Below are positions 22,720 through 34,721 of a stretch of 64,000 nucleotides of DNA, in pieces. The notes under the pieces were generated by a model that saw nothing but the letters and a program-made list of their open reading frames with translations, searched no databases and was not told the DNA's origin. The translations under genes were made by a program, and so were the position numbers. Within the stretch, counting starts at the first letter, position 1; every line of letters starts with the position of its first letter. The stretch is from Lepus europaeus (lineage: Eukaryota > Chordata > Mammalia > Lagomorpha > Leporidae), in NCBI RefSeq assembly GCF_033115175.1, contig NC_084842.1, positions 27,921,549 through 27,985,548 on the forward strand. Reading direction: 5' to 3'.

Positions 22720-23425
22720 TAACCTGATATTTATGGTTAGAATTATAGAAATGTAGTTTAGGGGCAAATTTTGAAGAACACTTATTTTAGGTTAAAATAT
22801 GGGGGATTTGGGCCAAAATTCCATCAGGAAGATTGCCTCTGTTGAACTTCCTCTGAGAAAAATCATGCACTTTCTTTCTAAATGACAAGGCACAACCCTC
22901 CCATGTTTGTATGGCTTCTCTTGCCTGTCCAGGTTTTATCTGGGACAACTGAGGGGTCATGAGATGCTGCTGCCACCTGGTGGTAGAATGGATAACAGTT
23001 ATCTACCCCCAAAACTATTTTCTTGGGGTGTCCACGTTCAGTTCAGTTTAGCTCTGCTCCATTCAATAATCATTTATAGAACCTACATGAAGATCTGACA
23101 TGGTGGTAATTAGGGGGCAGAATTGTATCTGCCTACTTTCCCTTTTTGTTTTTCTATTATCATTTCAGTTTGCTTAATCTCACGCAACTGCTTTCTTGGG
23201 CTCAGATTCTCTTTAACCTTCTCCATCCTCCTCCCATCTCTCAACTCTTGCTTGGCTCCCTTAGAAATGATGATGCTCCTTCTCCTTTCTTAGGTTCCCT
23301 GAGTGCACCAGCAATGAACTAATTATGATTTTAAAGCTAAGGTGCTATGCTGTTAGACATTTTTCCCAAGGAAAAAGGAAATCATAAAATTTGTGATTTT
23401 TCCATGAATTCCTAAAAATATATTT
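22720..23425. other. No recognised feature
   Basis: Single-copy-looking sequence with a pyrimidine-rich part at 23,130-23,300. No supported gene. Confidence 0.4.
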
Positions 23426-23427
23426 TT

Positions 23428-23758
23428 TAAAGATTTATTTATTTATTTATTTCAGAGGCAGAATTACAGAGAGGCAGAGGCAGAGAGAGAGAGAGAGGTC
23501 TTCTATCTGCTGGTTCACTCCCCAAATGGCTGCAACGACTGGAGCTGCGCCGATCTGAAGCCAGGAGCCGGGAGCTTCTCCTGGTCTCCCATGCAGGTGC
23601 AAGGGCCCAAGCACTTGGGCCATCTTCTACTGTTTTCCCAGGCCATTAGCAGAGAGCTGGACTGGAGGAGGAGCAGCCGGGTCGCAAACCAGCGCCCATG
23701 TGGGACGCAGGTGCCTCAGGAAGAGGATTAGCCTACCATGCCACACTGCCTGCCCCCT
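23428..23758 (-). mobile_element. C-SINE
   Basis: ttaaagatttatttatttatttatttcagaggcag to ccacactgcctgcccc. Confidence 0.92.
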
Positions 23759-23925
23759 TAAAAATGTTAAAAGAGCTCAGAATTCTACAAAAGACTCTTT
23801 TTGTCTTCTCGCCTAATTGTGTGTCTACAATGCTCTTATTTCACTCTTCCTGAGGCACTGATATTAGAGAAAAGTTTGAATTCTTCTCATCCATTTTCAA
23901 TTTTCTAGAAATATTAAGTCATGGT

Positions 23926-24232
23926 TTTGGAGCGGGCATTTAGCCTGGTGGTTAACATGCCTGTGTCCCAAGTTACAGTGCCTTGGCTGGAGCACAGGCT
24001 CTGGCTCCTGACTTCCGCTTCACACCAACGCAGAACCAGGGAGGCAGCTCCCACGGCTGAAGAGATCGGAGTCCCTCCGCCCTCAGAGGAGGCTTGGGTT
24101 GTGTTCCCAGCTCCTGGCTCAGGCCCCCGCCCAGCCCCGGCTGTTGCCGAAGTTTGGAAAGTGAAACAACAGTTTGGAGCTCTCTCTCTGCCTGTGTCTC
24201 TGCCTCTCCAATAAATAAATACAAAATAAAAA
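23926..24232 (+). mobile_element. C-SINE, old and rearranged
   Basis: ggagcgggcatttagcctgg, ctggctcctgacttccgcttc and the tail aataaataaatacaaaataaaa; the middle is unusual. Confidence 0.75.
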
Positions 24233-24239
24233 TTTTGCT

Positions 24240-24785
24240 TTTTACTATCTTTCATCATAATTATAGACAATTTCAACTCATTGTGGGTTAAATTATCTTT
24301 CTTAAGATTATTTGTGAATATAATTACTATTAACAAAACCATTTTTAGAGAAAACTTATTCTGATTTCAAACAAGTAGCTTAAAAGCCTTTGAAATGCAG
24401 TCCAATTTCAAAATGAGAATTTTCTGCAATTGAAAAACAGATAGATACATTAGAGGCTATTTTGTTTATAATAGAAAAAGATTTGTTACTTAATAGAATA
24501 ATTTATCATGGAATCTCTAAATAACACAATCTTCCCAATGCATTTACTTTATGATTCAATTACAAAGCATTTAGGCACAGGAGTAGTTACAAATGGATTG
24601 GGGATAAACACAGATAAAGCCTGAGAAAAATCAAAGAGTTTGGAAGAGCTACACACCTTCAGAATTATGTTAATTCCACTAAGTGCACACCTATCTGAAA
24701 TATCCCTACTTGGCAATCAAAGTGACTATGAAGACTAATTACAATGAGAAATATGTAACCTTCGAGTACGTTCCTAGAATTCTTC
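24240..24785. other. AT-rich, unassigned
   Basis: Could be the 5' part of the L1 relic that follows; no diagnostic phrase seen. Confidence 0.35.
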
Positions 24786-24789
24786 AATA

Positions 24790-26215
24790 ATCATGAAAAT
24801 GAACAAAGTTTGAGGTCTCAAAATCCTGATTTCAAAGCTTACTAAAAACTAAAACACAATGGTGTGGGACTGGCATTAAGACAACATATAGGCCAATGGT
24901 ATCAAAAAGAGAGCCCAGAAATCCTCACACACATGGTCAAATGATTTCCAATTATTTGGATGGAAAGACCATTCAATGAGGGGAAATAACAGTCTTTTTA
25001 ATAAACAATGTTGGGAAAAGTGCAGAAGAATGAACATGGATCCTTACCTTATTACATACAAAAATGAACTCAAAATTTATCAAAGACTTAAATAAAGACC
25101 TAAAACTGTAAAACTCTTGGAAAAATATAGGTGAAAATCTCCATCCCATTGCACTTGGCAATGAGTTCTTGGATATGACTCTAAAAGCAGAGACAAAAAA
25201 GAAAAATTAGGTAAATGGGACTACATTAAATTTACAACTTCTGTGCATCAAAGGACAAACTGACAAAGTGAAAAGACAACTTATGGAAAGTAGAAATGTT
25301 TTCTAATCAAATGTCTGTTAAGGGATTAATATCCACAATTTATAAAGAATTCCTAACACACAACAACAAAAACAAACAATATGACTAAACCAATGAGTGA
25401 AGAAAAAAAAAAAGACATTCCTCTAAAGAAGATACACAAATGGCCAATAAATACATGAAAAGATGCTCAACATCGCTAATCTTTAGGGAAAAGCCAGTGA
25501 GATACATCTCGAACTCACTAGGTTGGCTATTGTTAAAACCTCAGAGAATAACTGTTGGCAATAACTTAGAGAGATTGGAACACCCGCAAACTGTTAATGG
25601 AATGTAAAATGTGCAACTACTAAGGAGAACATGAAGATTCCTCAAAAAATTAAAAATAGAACTGCCATATGATCCAGCAATTTCACTCCTGGGCATATAC
25701 TCGAAGGAACTGAAAGCAGAGACCTGAAGAGGTATTTGCATAGCTCTGATCATAGCAGCATTGTTTACAGTGGCCAGAAGGTGGAAGCCACCCAAGTATC
25801 CATCAAGGGGTAATGAATGAAGAAAATGGGATGCACACACTGGAATATCACTCAGCTTCCAAACAAAGGAGACTCTGACACAGGCTGCACCATGGATGAA
25901 TCTGAGGGCATTATGCTAAGTGAAATAAGCCAGTCACAAAAGGACAAATACTGTGAGAGGCTAAATCCAGAGACAGAAAGTAGAGTGGTGATTGTCTGCC
26001 AGGGTGGGAGGGAGGAGGCACGGGGAGTTATTGTTTAATTGGCTGCAGAATTTTAGTTTTGCTAAAGGAAGAGTTCTATGGCTGGATGGTGGTGCTGACA
26101 GCTCAATGTGACTGTACTTAATGTTACTTTATTGTACATTTCAAAATGATTAAGATGCTAATTTTTATGTTATGTGTATTGTACCACAATTTTAAAAAGG
26201 AAGCATGTCACGAAA
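24790..26215 (+). mobile_element. L1M, ORF2 3' end and 3' UTR
   Basis: gactggcattaagacaacatataggccaatgg, aagagagcccagaaatcc, tgggactacattaaatttacaacttctgtgc, gatccagcaatttcactcctgggcatatactc, gaatatcactcagcttcc and agtgaaataagccagtcac follow the conserved L1 ORF2 C-terminal order in plus orientation, with many stops. The 3' UTR runs to gtgtattgtaccacaattttaaaaagg. Confidence 0.9.
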
Positions 26216-26219
26216 TAAC

Positions 26220-26870
26220 ACACACAGTAAAATTCCACTTATAGAAAATTTAAAAGGCAAGCAAAACTATGCATTCATAGATAGTCGAACTGCAAAGAAA
26301 ATCTTGGAAATAAGTCTTACAATTTTACATTTTGTGCAGTATACAGCAGCTCTAAGACTTGTGCCTAGGTAATATTGTGGACCTAACATGTAGAAAATTC
26401 TCCTCCGAAGAACTTCTGGCCATGCTAGTAAGACTAGAGCAAATATTCTCTAAAAGGCAGAGCTGAGTGCTCATGGAAGCACTACCTAGAGAGGAACCCA
26501 GAAGTGCAAACCAGAGCTGTGGGCATGGGGCCTGAGGAAGCAGCCACCCAGTGCCCCGGTGTGGCTTACACTGCAAGGACTTGGGTTGAACTGTACTGCA
26601 GGAGCAACAGGTGGCTCTGGGGCCTGCTGCCGCCTGGAGGTAGAAATTGATATTCCCTTGTGAATCTGAGACCCTGGTAAGACAGGAACCTTAGTGAAAA
26701 AGATTAGGAAAACACCATGGTCCCAGCTCAGTGGCACCTTTCTTAGCTTGGGGATATCTGGACCATAGAATATGTTTACCTTAACAGACTCTCACTGAAA
26801 GAATCAGATGATTTTCCTCTTCAAGAAGAAGAAAATTATGCTCAGAAGGAAAGACCAAGTTACAAGAATA
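26220..26870. other. No recognised feature
   Basis: Between the L1M and the next SINE; no repeat or gene that I can name. Confidence 0.4.
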
Positions 26871-26875
26871 AATAG

Positions 26876-27217
26876 GGAGGCCTGCACTGTGGCACGGAGA
26901 GTAAAGCCACTGCCTGCAGTGCTGGCATTCTAGATGGGCGCCGGTTGAGTCCCAGCTGCTTCACTTCCGATCCAGCTCTCTGCTATGGCCTGGGAAAGCA
27001 GTACAAGATGGCCCAAGTCCTTGGGCCCCTGCACCCACATGGAAGACCTGGAAGAAGCTCCTGGTTCGTGACTTCGGATTGGTGCAGCTCCGGCTGTTGC
27101 AGCCATCTGGGGAGTGAACCAGCAGATGGAAGACCTCTCTCTCTCTCTCTCTCTCCCTCTGCCTCTACCTCTCTGTAACTCTACCTTCAAACAAATAAAT
27201 AAATCTTAAAAAAGAAA
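26876..27217 (+). mobile_element. C-SINE with perfect 12-bp target duplication
   Basis: ggaggcctgcactgtggcac to aaataaataaatcttaaaaaaga. The flank aagaataaatag is identical at 26864-26875 and 27218-27229. Confidence 0.95.
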
Positions 27218-27259
27218 AAGAATAAATAGAAAGCAATGTTTAAATTTTGGCCAAATCTA

Positions 27260-27593
27260 TGGTGCTGTGGCATAGAAGGTTAATCCTCTGCCTGCAGCGC
27301 TGGCATCCCATATGGGCACCGGTTCGTGTCCTGGCTGCTCCTTTTCTGATCCAGCTCTCTGCTATGGCCTGGGAAAGCAGTAGAAGATGGCCCAACTCGT
27401 TGGGCCCCTGCACCAGCGTGGGAGACCTGGAAGAAGTTTCCGGCTCCTGGTTTCAGATCAGCCCATCTCTAGCCATTGGGGCCATTGGGGCCATTTGGGG
27501 AGTGAGCCTATGGATGGAAGACCTCTCTCTCTGTCTTTCCCTCTCTCTGTGATTATTTCTCCCAAGTAAATAAATAAATGTTTAAAAGAATTT
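27260..27593 (+). mobile_element. C-SINE with 15-bp target duplication
   Basis: tggtgctgtggcatagaagg to the aaataaataaatgtttaaaag tail. The flanks ttttggccaaatcta (27245-27259) and ttttggacaaatcta (27594-27608) differ at one base. It contains a small internal duplication, ccattggggccattgggg. Confidence 0.95.
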
Positions 27594-27977
27594 TTTTGGA
27601 CAAATCTAAAAAGCATTAATTATGTCAAATAACAACAGCAACAATTAGAATTACTAATCTGAGGGCATAAAAAGAATATTGTTATTAAGCTTTTGGGAAA
27701 AATAACATATAAGGTATGAGAGTTTAAAAATGCATTCTTAAATTCTGGTGATGTTTGGTAAGAGAGTAAAGCTAACGATTAACTTTTGGTTTAAGTCAAA
27801 TACACATATAGGAAATATAAGTGGAAATTCCCTAAATAATACAATGTAATACATAAGTTTAAAATAAGATTAAAATAAAAAGGTAGGATGGTGAACATGA
27901 TTAATCCACTAGGATGCAAAAAGAGAAATAAGAAGCAAAGACAAGCTTGGAAAGTGGCACAAGAATAAGATGGTAGA

Positions 27978-28278
27978 GGGGCCTGCATTGTTGCCTACAG
28001 CAGCATGCAAACATTCCATACCAGTGCGGATTGAGTCCCGGCTGCTCCACTTCTGATCCAGCTCTCTGCTAATGCATCTGGGAAAACAGCAGAAAATGCC
28101 CCAAGTACCAGGGCCCATGCTGCTCAGGTGGGAGGCCCAGATGGAGCTCCTGGCTCCTGGCTTCAGCCTGGTCCATCCCTGGCCATCGTGGCCATTTGGA
28201 GAGCTAACCAGTGGATGGAAGATTCTCTGTCCTTCTATCTCTGTCACTCTACCCTTCAAGTAAATAAATCATAAAAAA
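27978..28278 (+). mobile_element. C-SINE
   Basis: ggggcctgcattgttgcctac to aagtaaataaatcataaaaa; flanks agatggtagag and aggatggtaaa look like a worn target duplication. Confidence 0.9.
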
Positions 28279-28407
28279 TTAGGATGGTAAAATTAAATCC
28301 AATATACTGGTAGTTATAAAAAATATAACTGAGCTTAACATCAGTCAAAACTTATAAAAATTCTTGTTATATTCTGTTAGACATATTTATTGAAGGCAAA
28401 TATATAC

Positions 28408-28490
28408 AGAGGGTCCTCAAAAAGTTCATGGAAAATGTGTATGAAACAACTATGTGTGGATTTCAAAATTTTTCATGAACTTTTGGAGAT
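28408..28490. mobile_element. Short palindromic DNA-transposon (MITE-like)
   Basis: gggtcctcaaaaagttcatgg near the left end faces the inverse word catgaacttttggag at the right end. The core is shorter than in the copy at 11.6 kb. Confidence 0.55.
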
Positions 28491-28499
28491 ATTCTTATA

Positions 28500-28960
28500 C
28501 TATCTAAAAACAGAAAAAACCTCGTGGGCTATCCCAATCCCAGGCCACCAGAAGTTAAAGACAAAGGTGTTATTGGAGACAAGGAAAATAGTTAAATAAC
28601 CAGCAAGGAGGAATTTGCCTAAAAATACAATTCTGAAATCATATGTACCTCAAATCATATGCACAGCCTCAAATATAAAATGCAAATGTTGAAGGAAATG
28701 TGTGAGAAATAAACAAAACAACCACCATAATAAAGGATTTTAGGCATAACACTTTGTGTAATTGATAGGTCAAGAAAATAAAAGTTTAGTTAAGATATTT
28801 AATGTTTTAATAACACAACAGCCAGGAAGCAATGGCCATATAAAAATTCTATGCCACACAATTAGAAAATAGATGTAATTTTTAGGCATCCATGCTACAG
28901 GTTATAGTCACAAAGAAAATACTAAAAAACATCAAAACATTTTTTGCCAATACTATTTTA
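28500..28960 (+). mobile_element. Diverged L1M fragment
   Basis: AT-rich; aattctatgccacacaatt and cacaaagaaaatactaaaaaacatc fit the EN-to-RT linker of L1 ORF2 in plus orientation. Weak. Confidence 0.4.
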
Positions 28961-30177
28961 ATTGAAAAATTATAATACATAAAATCATAAATAAAACATA
29001 ATATTGAACAATGATGTTTCAATGAATGTACACAATGTGGAATCATTGAATCAGTCTAACATACCTGTCAGTTCACTTACTTTGCATTTTCTTGTGGGGA
29101 TACATTTGAAATGTACTCTCTTGTTTTTAGATAAGTAATAACATCGTTGTTGAGTGCAGTCACCCACCTGTGCAACGACCTCAGAACGCAGTCCTTAGTG
29201 ACTTTGTGCACTAAAACCAGCACCTCCCCATCCCTCCCCTCTCCCCACTTCCCCAGCCTCTGGTGACTACTAGTCTCCACACTTCTGTGAATTCACTTTT
29301 TAAAGGCTTCCACCTGTAAGTGTTATCATGATTTTTTTGTCTGTCTCTGCCTGGCTTATTTCACTTAACATAATGTCCTCTAGATTCGCTCGTGTTGTCA
29401 CAAATCACATATTTTTGTTCTATTATTTCAAGGCTGAATAATATCCCACAGTGTATATATGCCACATTTTCTTTATCCTTTCATCCACTGATGGTCTGAT
29501 TTCATTTCGTGCCTATTGTGAGTAATGTTCAATAAACGTGGGAGTGCGGATAGCCCTTCCGCATACTGATCTCCATGAACTTTTGAGACTGATGGATCAA
29601 ATAGTGGTTCTATTTTTAGTTTTTTGAGGAATCTACATACCATTTTCCATAATGGCTGTACTATTTCACATTCTCCACATCCTTGCCAGCACGGGCTCTC
29701 TTTCATCTCTTTGATAAAAAGTTATCCTATCAAGTGTAAGGTGATAGCTCACTGTGGCTTTAATTTGTATTTCCCTAATGGTTAGTGGTGCTGAGCATTT
29801 TTTCACGAACCTGTTGGCTATTGGTGTATGAATTATCTTTCTGGGTCCTATGTATTCATTCTTAAGTTGGGTCATTTGTTTTCTTGTTATTGAGTTTCTT
29901 ATGCGTTTTGGATAATAACCACATACCAAGTATTTTATTTGCAAATATTCCATTCCAATTTATGAATTGTCTTCACTTTTTATATTGTTTTTTTGTTGTT
30001 GTTGTTTTTTATTTTCATTTTTTGCTGTACAAGATTTTTGGTCTGATGTAATCTCACTTGTCTATTTTTGCTTTTGTTGCCAGAGCATGCAGAGTCATAT
30101 ATAAAAAAAAATCCTTGCCTGAATCATTATCACCATCATAGAAATTTTCCACTATGTGTTCTACTAGCAGGTTTAGC

Positions 30178-30447
30178 TTTTTATTATTATTTAAGTGTCA
30201 GGGAGGTAGAGAGACACAGAGAGAGCACCCATCCATTGATTCACTTCTCAAATGCCCACAATGGCTGGGACCAAAATCTGGAGCTGGGAACTGAAGTCAG
30301 GTCTCCCACAAGGGTGGCAGCCATCGCTGCCATCTCCCAGGGTCTGCGTCAGCAGGAACCTGGAGTCAGGAGGCGGAGCCAGGATGAAACTCAAGTACGC
30401 TGAACTGGAACACAGGCATCTCAGCTGCTAAGAACTCTTGTCCCACT
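30178..30447 (-). mobile_element. C-SINE, old, inside L1M
   Basis: ttattattatttaagtgtcaggg, then gaggtagagagacacagag; ends ctgctaagaactcttgtccca. Confidence 0.75.
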
Positions 30448-30927
30448 TCTAGCAATTTTACAGGTTTAGGTCTTATGTTCTAGTCTTCGATCTGTTTTTA
30501 ATTGATGTTTGTGCATGGTGTAAGACAAGAGTGTAAAATGATTCTGCTGCCTGTGGATAAGTAGTTTTCCCAGCACCATTAATCACAGAGATAATGCTTT
30601 ATGTACTGTATGATCTTGATACCATTGCAAAAAAAAAAAAAAAAGACTATACATGCTTGAGTTTATTTCAGATGTTTTTTACCCTGTTTCATTGGATGAT
30701 GAGTCTGTTTTCATGCCAGTATCATACTATTTTAACTACAATTGCTTTGTAGTAGTATACAATTGCTTTAATTTATTTTTATATTATTTATATTTTGTAT
30801 TATACTACTTTATAGTAGTATACAATTGCTTTAATATAGTATAAAATTGCTTTTTTTGGAAATCAGGTAGTGTGATGCTTCCATTTTTGTTCTTTTTGCT
30901 CAAGATTGGTTTTTCTTTCTCTTTTTT

Positions 30928-31158
30928 TCTTTTTTTTTTTTTCTTTCTTTTTTTTTTTTTTTTTTTTTTTTTGACAGGCAGAGTGGACAGTGCGAGAGAG
31001 AGACAGAGAGAAAGGTCTTCCTTTTTGCCGTTGGTTCACCCTCCAATGGCCGCCGTGGTAGGCGCGCTGCTGCCGGTGCACTGCGCTGATCCGGTGAACC
31101 CGGTGTGCCGGCGCCGCAAGGTGGAGGATTAGCCTATTGAGCCGCAGCGCTGGCGCCT
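30928..31158 (-). mobile_element. Internally deleted C-SINE inside L1M
   Basis: Intact tail (long poly(T), gacaggcagagtggacagtgcg) and intact head (gtgtgccggcgccgcaagg), but about 130 bp of the middle is missing at gctgatccgg/tgaacccgg. Confidence 0.92.
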
Positions 31159-31355
31159 CTTTTTTCTTTTGTTTACTATTTGGGGCTTCTGTGATCCCAC
31201 ATGAATTCAAGGATTATTTTTTACAGTCCTGTGAAAAATGACGTTGGAGCTTTGCTAGGAATCAAAACATTTGTATCATATTGGCCACATTCTCTTACTT
31301 AAATTCAATTAATTTTAAATGGATAAAAATAGACAATAAAGTCTTTAACTTTTTA

Positions 31356-31680
31356 AATTAAAAAATTATTTATTTATTTGAAAGGCAGAGTTACAGAGAG
31401 AGAGAGAGAGAGAGAGAGATCCTTCATTCACTGGTTCACTCCCCAAGTGGCCACAATAGCCAGGGCTTGACAAAGCTGAAGCAGGAGCCAGCAGCTTCTT
31501 CTGGGTCTCCCACGTGGGTTAAGGGGTCCAAGCATTTGGGCTACCTTTTGCTGCTTTTCCTAGGCCAATAGCAGGGAGCTGGATCAGAAATGGAGCTTCT
31601 GGGACACAAAGGGGCAACTATATGGGATGCCAGTGTCACAGGCAGTGTCTTAACCTGATATGCCACCAATGCCAGTCCCA
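31356..31680 (-). mobile_element. C-SINE
   Basis: aaaaattatttatttatttgaaaggcag, with an (ag)n run at 31,396-31,418; ends ccaccaatgccagtccc. Confidence 0.9.
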
Positions 31681-31721
31681 AAAGCAAGTTTCTAAAATCT
31701 AAGGGATAAAATCTACTCATT

Positions 31722-32050
31722 GGCCGGCGCCACAGCTCGATAGGCTAATCCTCCGCCTGCAGCGCTGGCACACCAGGTTCTAGTCCCGGTCGGGGCACTG
31801 GATTCTGTCTCGGTTGCTCCTCTTCCAGTCCAGCTCTCTGCTGTGTCCCGGGAATGCAGTGGAGGATGGCCCAAGTTCTTGGGCCCTGCACCCGCATGGG
31901 AGACCAGGAGAAGCACCTGGCTCCTGACTTCGGATCAGTGCAGTGCACTGGCCGCAATGGCCATTGCAGGGTGAACCAACAGAAAAGGAAGACCTTTCTC
32001 TCTGTCTCTCTCTCTCACTGTCCACTCTGCCTGTCAAAAAAAAAAAAAAA
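31722..32050 (+). mobile_element. C-SINE with perfect 13-bp target duplication
   Basis: ggccggcgccacagctcgat to ctctgcctgtcaaaa. The flank aaaatctactcat occurs at 31708-31720 and ends the poly(A) at 32048-32060. Confidence 0.96.
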
Positions 32051-32079
32051 ATCTACTCATCATCAGTGATAACTACTAG

Positions 32080-32215
32080 CAGTAATTGAGCATTTACTAC
32101 GTGTCATGATTGGCTAATTTAATCCTCATAACAACCCCATCCAGTAAGAACTATTTTTATATCCAATTTACAGATCATAAAACTGAGGCACAGAATGATT
32201 CAACAAGTTGTCTTA
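32080..32215 (-). mobile_element. MIR
   Basis: attgagcatttactacgtgtc, ttaatcctcataacaacccc and cagatcataaaactgaggcacag are in MIR reverse order. Confidence 0.85.
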
Positions 32216-32239
32216 AAGGCAGAATACATCCTTTTTATC

Positions 32240-33480
32240 CCAACCCAAAACTACTCATTCAGTTGGAAAATAAGTAAGTGAATGATTGTGAAAATAACAC
32301 CCAAAAAAATGTGTGGGATACATCAAAAGTGGAGTAAGTGGAAATGTATAATACTTGCTTCTGTCTTAGCAAAAAAGAAAAGGTTGAAAACGAATGGGAC
32401 AAACACTCAACAGAGTAAACCCTCAAAATGTGGAGACCAGAAATTAATACGAGAGCATAACTTGATGAAACAGAAAACAAAGCAGTAGAGAAGATCATAA
32501 AACCTAAAGATGGCTTCCTATAAAAACTAATAAACTGGAAAGAGCTTCAAGAAAAACTGAGTTGGAAAAAATGAGATAAATCACACACATAAGTGAGACT
32601 CACTACCAAAGAGAGAATACAGGTTTTGAAATCCATAAAGAATACTGTTCACAATTTAATGACAATAAATGAAAGAAAATATACAATAGGTATTTTCCTA
32701 AAATGATATAGCTTACCAAAAGGGGCTTGAAAAGGAACAGAAATCCTGCCTATATCAATAATTATGGAAAAATTTTATTAGTAGCTAAAAATCAACCCAC
32801 CAAAACCCCAGTCCTAGGAGTTAAGTGTCTAACAAATGATTTTGAGAGTGATAAAAAACTCTTTTTAAATAGGAAAAGAAGGCATGTTTCTCAACTCATT
32901 TAATGAATTAATGCAATCTTGTACAAGATTGGAAACTGTCAAAAACAGTATAAGAAAGGAAAATTGCAAACCAATCTCATTTGTGAATATAACAAAAAAA
33001 AAACTTAGATAAATTGTGGCAAATGGAGTTTCAGCAACACATAAATAAAAGAATACATCATGAGCAAGTTGGATTTACTCTAGAGAGCAGAGAGATTTTA
33101 AAATTAGAAAATTGCGCTTGTTATTTGTCATATAACAGATTAAAAGAGAAAAAACAAGAGCATCTCAGAAAACACAGAAATAGCTTTTCATAAAATTCAA
33201 CATCAATTTACATTTTCTAAGAAAAAAACTCTGAAGCACATTTGACAAAATGTCAAATAAAGCTGAGTAGTGTTTGAGATGTGACACAATAAATATATAA
33301 AGGACTCAAAGTATTGGGAAATTGAAAAAAGAGATGAACTCTTACAAGAAATAAAAAAAGGAAAAATAATGACAATAAAAAAGGTATATGAAAAGTAGAA
33401 TGAAACAAAATGATGTTTTGAATATAGTAGAATAGAATTATGGAAACAATAAAATTAAATATACTTAAACCCAAGTTAAG
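32240..33480 (+). mobile_element. Diverged L1M ORF2 fragment
   Basis: AT-rich; ccaaaaccccagtcctagg, catgagcaagttggatttactc and cataaaattcaacatcaatttac follow the L1 reverse-transcriptase segment in plus orientation. Open frames are destroyed. Confidence 0.65.
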
Positions 33481-33529
33481 CTCTGGTTTTCAATATTCCC
33501 ACTATGAAAGTGTATTAAAAACCAATACA

Positions 33530-33874
33530 GGCCGGTGCCATAGCTCAATAGGCTAATCCTCCGCCTTGCGGCGCCGGCACACCGGGTTCTAGTCCCGGTC
33601 AGGGCGCTGGATTCTGTCCTGGTTGCTCCTCTTCCAGGCCAGCTCTCTGCTGTGGCCAGGGAGTGCAGTGGAGGATGGCCCAAGTGCTTGGGCCCTGCAC
33701 CCGCATGGGAGACCAGGAGAAGCACCTGGCTCCTGGCTTCAGATCAGTGCGGTGCGCCGGCCACAGTGTGCCGGCTGTGGCGGCCATTGCAGGGTGAACC
33801 AAGGCAAAAAAGGAAGACCTTTCTCTCTGTCTCTCTCTCTCACTGTCCACTCTGCCTGTCAACAAACAAACAAA
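33530..33874 (+). mobile_element. C-SINE, young
   Basis: gccggtgccatagctcaat to cactctgcctgtcaacaaac. The B-box-like ggttctagtcc is intact. Flanks accaataca and aacaataca suggest the target duplication. Confidence 0.95.
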
Positions 33875-34115
33875 CAAAAAACAATACAATACTTCTGATT
33901 ACCTGATTATGTAAAATACCATAAAAGGGTATTATTATTTCTTGCTTTCTTCATACAAGGTCTTGTTCATGTAATGACTGAATATTTGTGAGTAAATATA
34001 AATCCTATTTTTGATTCAATTGCACATAATTAATGAACTATACTGATGATTTCCAAATTTTAATATTTATAGACATCTGTCACTTTATATTTTAAGATAG
34101 TCTTACCACACGTCC

Positions 34116-34444
34116 TTTTTTTTTTTTTTTGGACAGGCAGAGTGGACAGTGAGAGAGAGAGACAGAGAGAAAGGTCTTCCTTTTGCCGTTGGTTCACCCC
34201 TCAATGGCCGCTGCGGCCGGTGCACTGCGCTGATCCGATGGCAGGAGCCAGGTGCTTCTCCTGGTCTCCCATGGGTGCAGGGCCCAAGCACTTGGGCCAT
34301 CCTCCACTGCACTCCCTGGCCACAGCAGAGGGCTGGCCTGGAAGAGGGGCAACCGGGACAGAATCCGGCGCCCCGACTGGGACTAGAACCCGGTGTGCCG
34401 GCGCCGCAGGGCAGAGGATTAGCCTATTGAGCCGCAGCGCCAGC
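34116..34444 (-). mobile_element. C-SINE, young
   Basis: Poly(T), ggacaggcagagtggacagtg to gccgcagcgccagc. Flanks taccacacgtcc (34104-34115) and taccacatgtgc (34445-34456). Confidence 0.95.
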
Positions 34445-34554
34445 TACCACATGTGCTTTCTATTAATTCTAGTGATTAAAGTTTAGGAATATATATACTC
34501 TGAAAATGTAGCTATAACGCCATCAGATTTGTTTTTGAAAGCTTTCTTGCTGAT

Positions 34555-34699
34555 TTTTTTTTTTTTTTGACAGGCAGAGTTAGTGAGAGAGAGAGAGAGA
34601 CAGAGAGAAAGGTCTTCCTTCTGTTGGTTCATCCCCCAAGTGGCCGCTACAGCCGGCGCCGCAGGCAGAGGATTAGCCTATTGAGCCATGGCGCCTGCC
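34555..34699 (-). mobile_element. 145-bp internally deleted C-SINE with perfect target duplication
   Basis: Has tail (gacaggcagagttagtgag), a start of body (ggttcatcccccaagtggcc) and head (gcaggcagaggattagcc) but lacks the middle. The flank tcttgctgat is identical at 34545-34554 and 34700-34709, so the short copy sits between intact insertion boundaries. Confidence 0.95.
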
Positions 34700-34721
34700 T
34701 CTTGCTGATAATTTTTAAATT

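Larger units (their letters stand above)
29050..31350 (-). mobile_element. L1M, ORF2 3' end and 3' UTR, with SINE insertions
   Basis: Read in reverse: ttcacttaacataatgtcctctag, gctgaataatatcccacagtg, cattttccataatggctgtac, ccacatccttgccagcac and tgttggctattggtgtatg are L1 ORF2 3' phrases. It resumes after the SINEs as gggcttctgtgatcccacatg and ctgtgaaaaatgacgttgg. Stops and frameshifts throughout. Confidence 0.9.

Noticed and set aside
31722-32050. tRNA-like A/B-box sequences in the C-SINEs as tRNA genes
   Set aside because: They are SINE heads; no cloverleaf with a proper anticodon arm and acceptor stem was seen.
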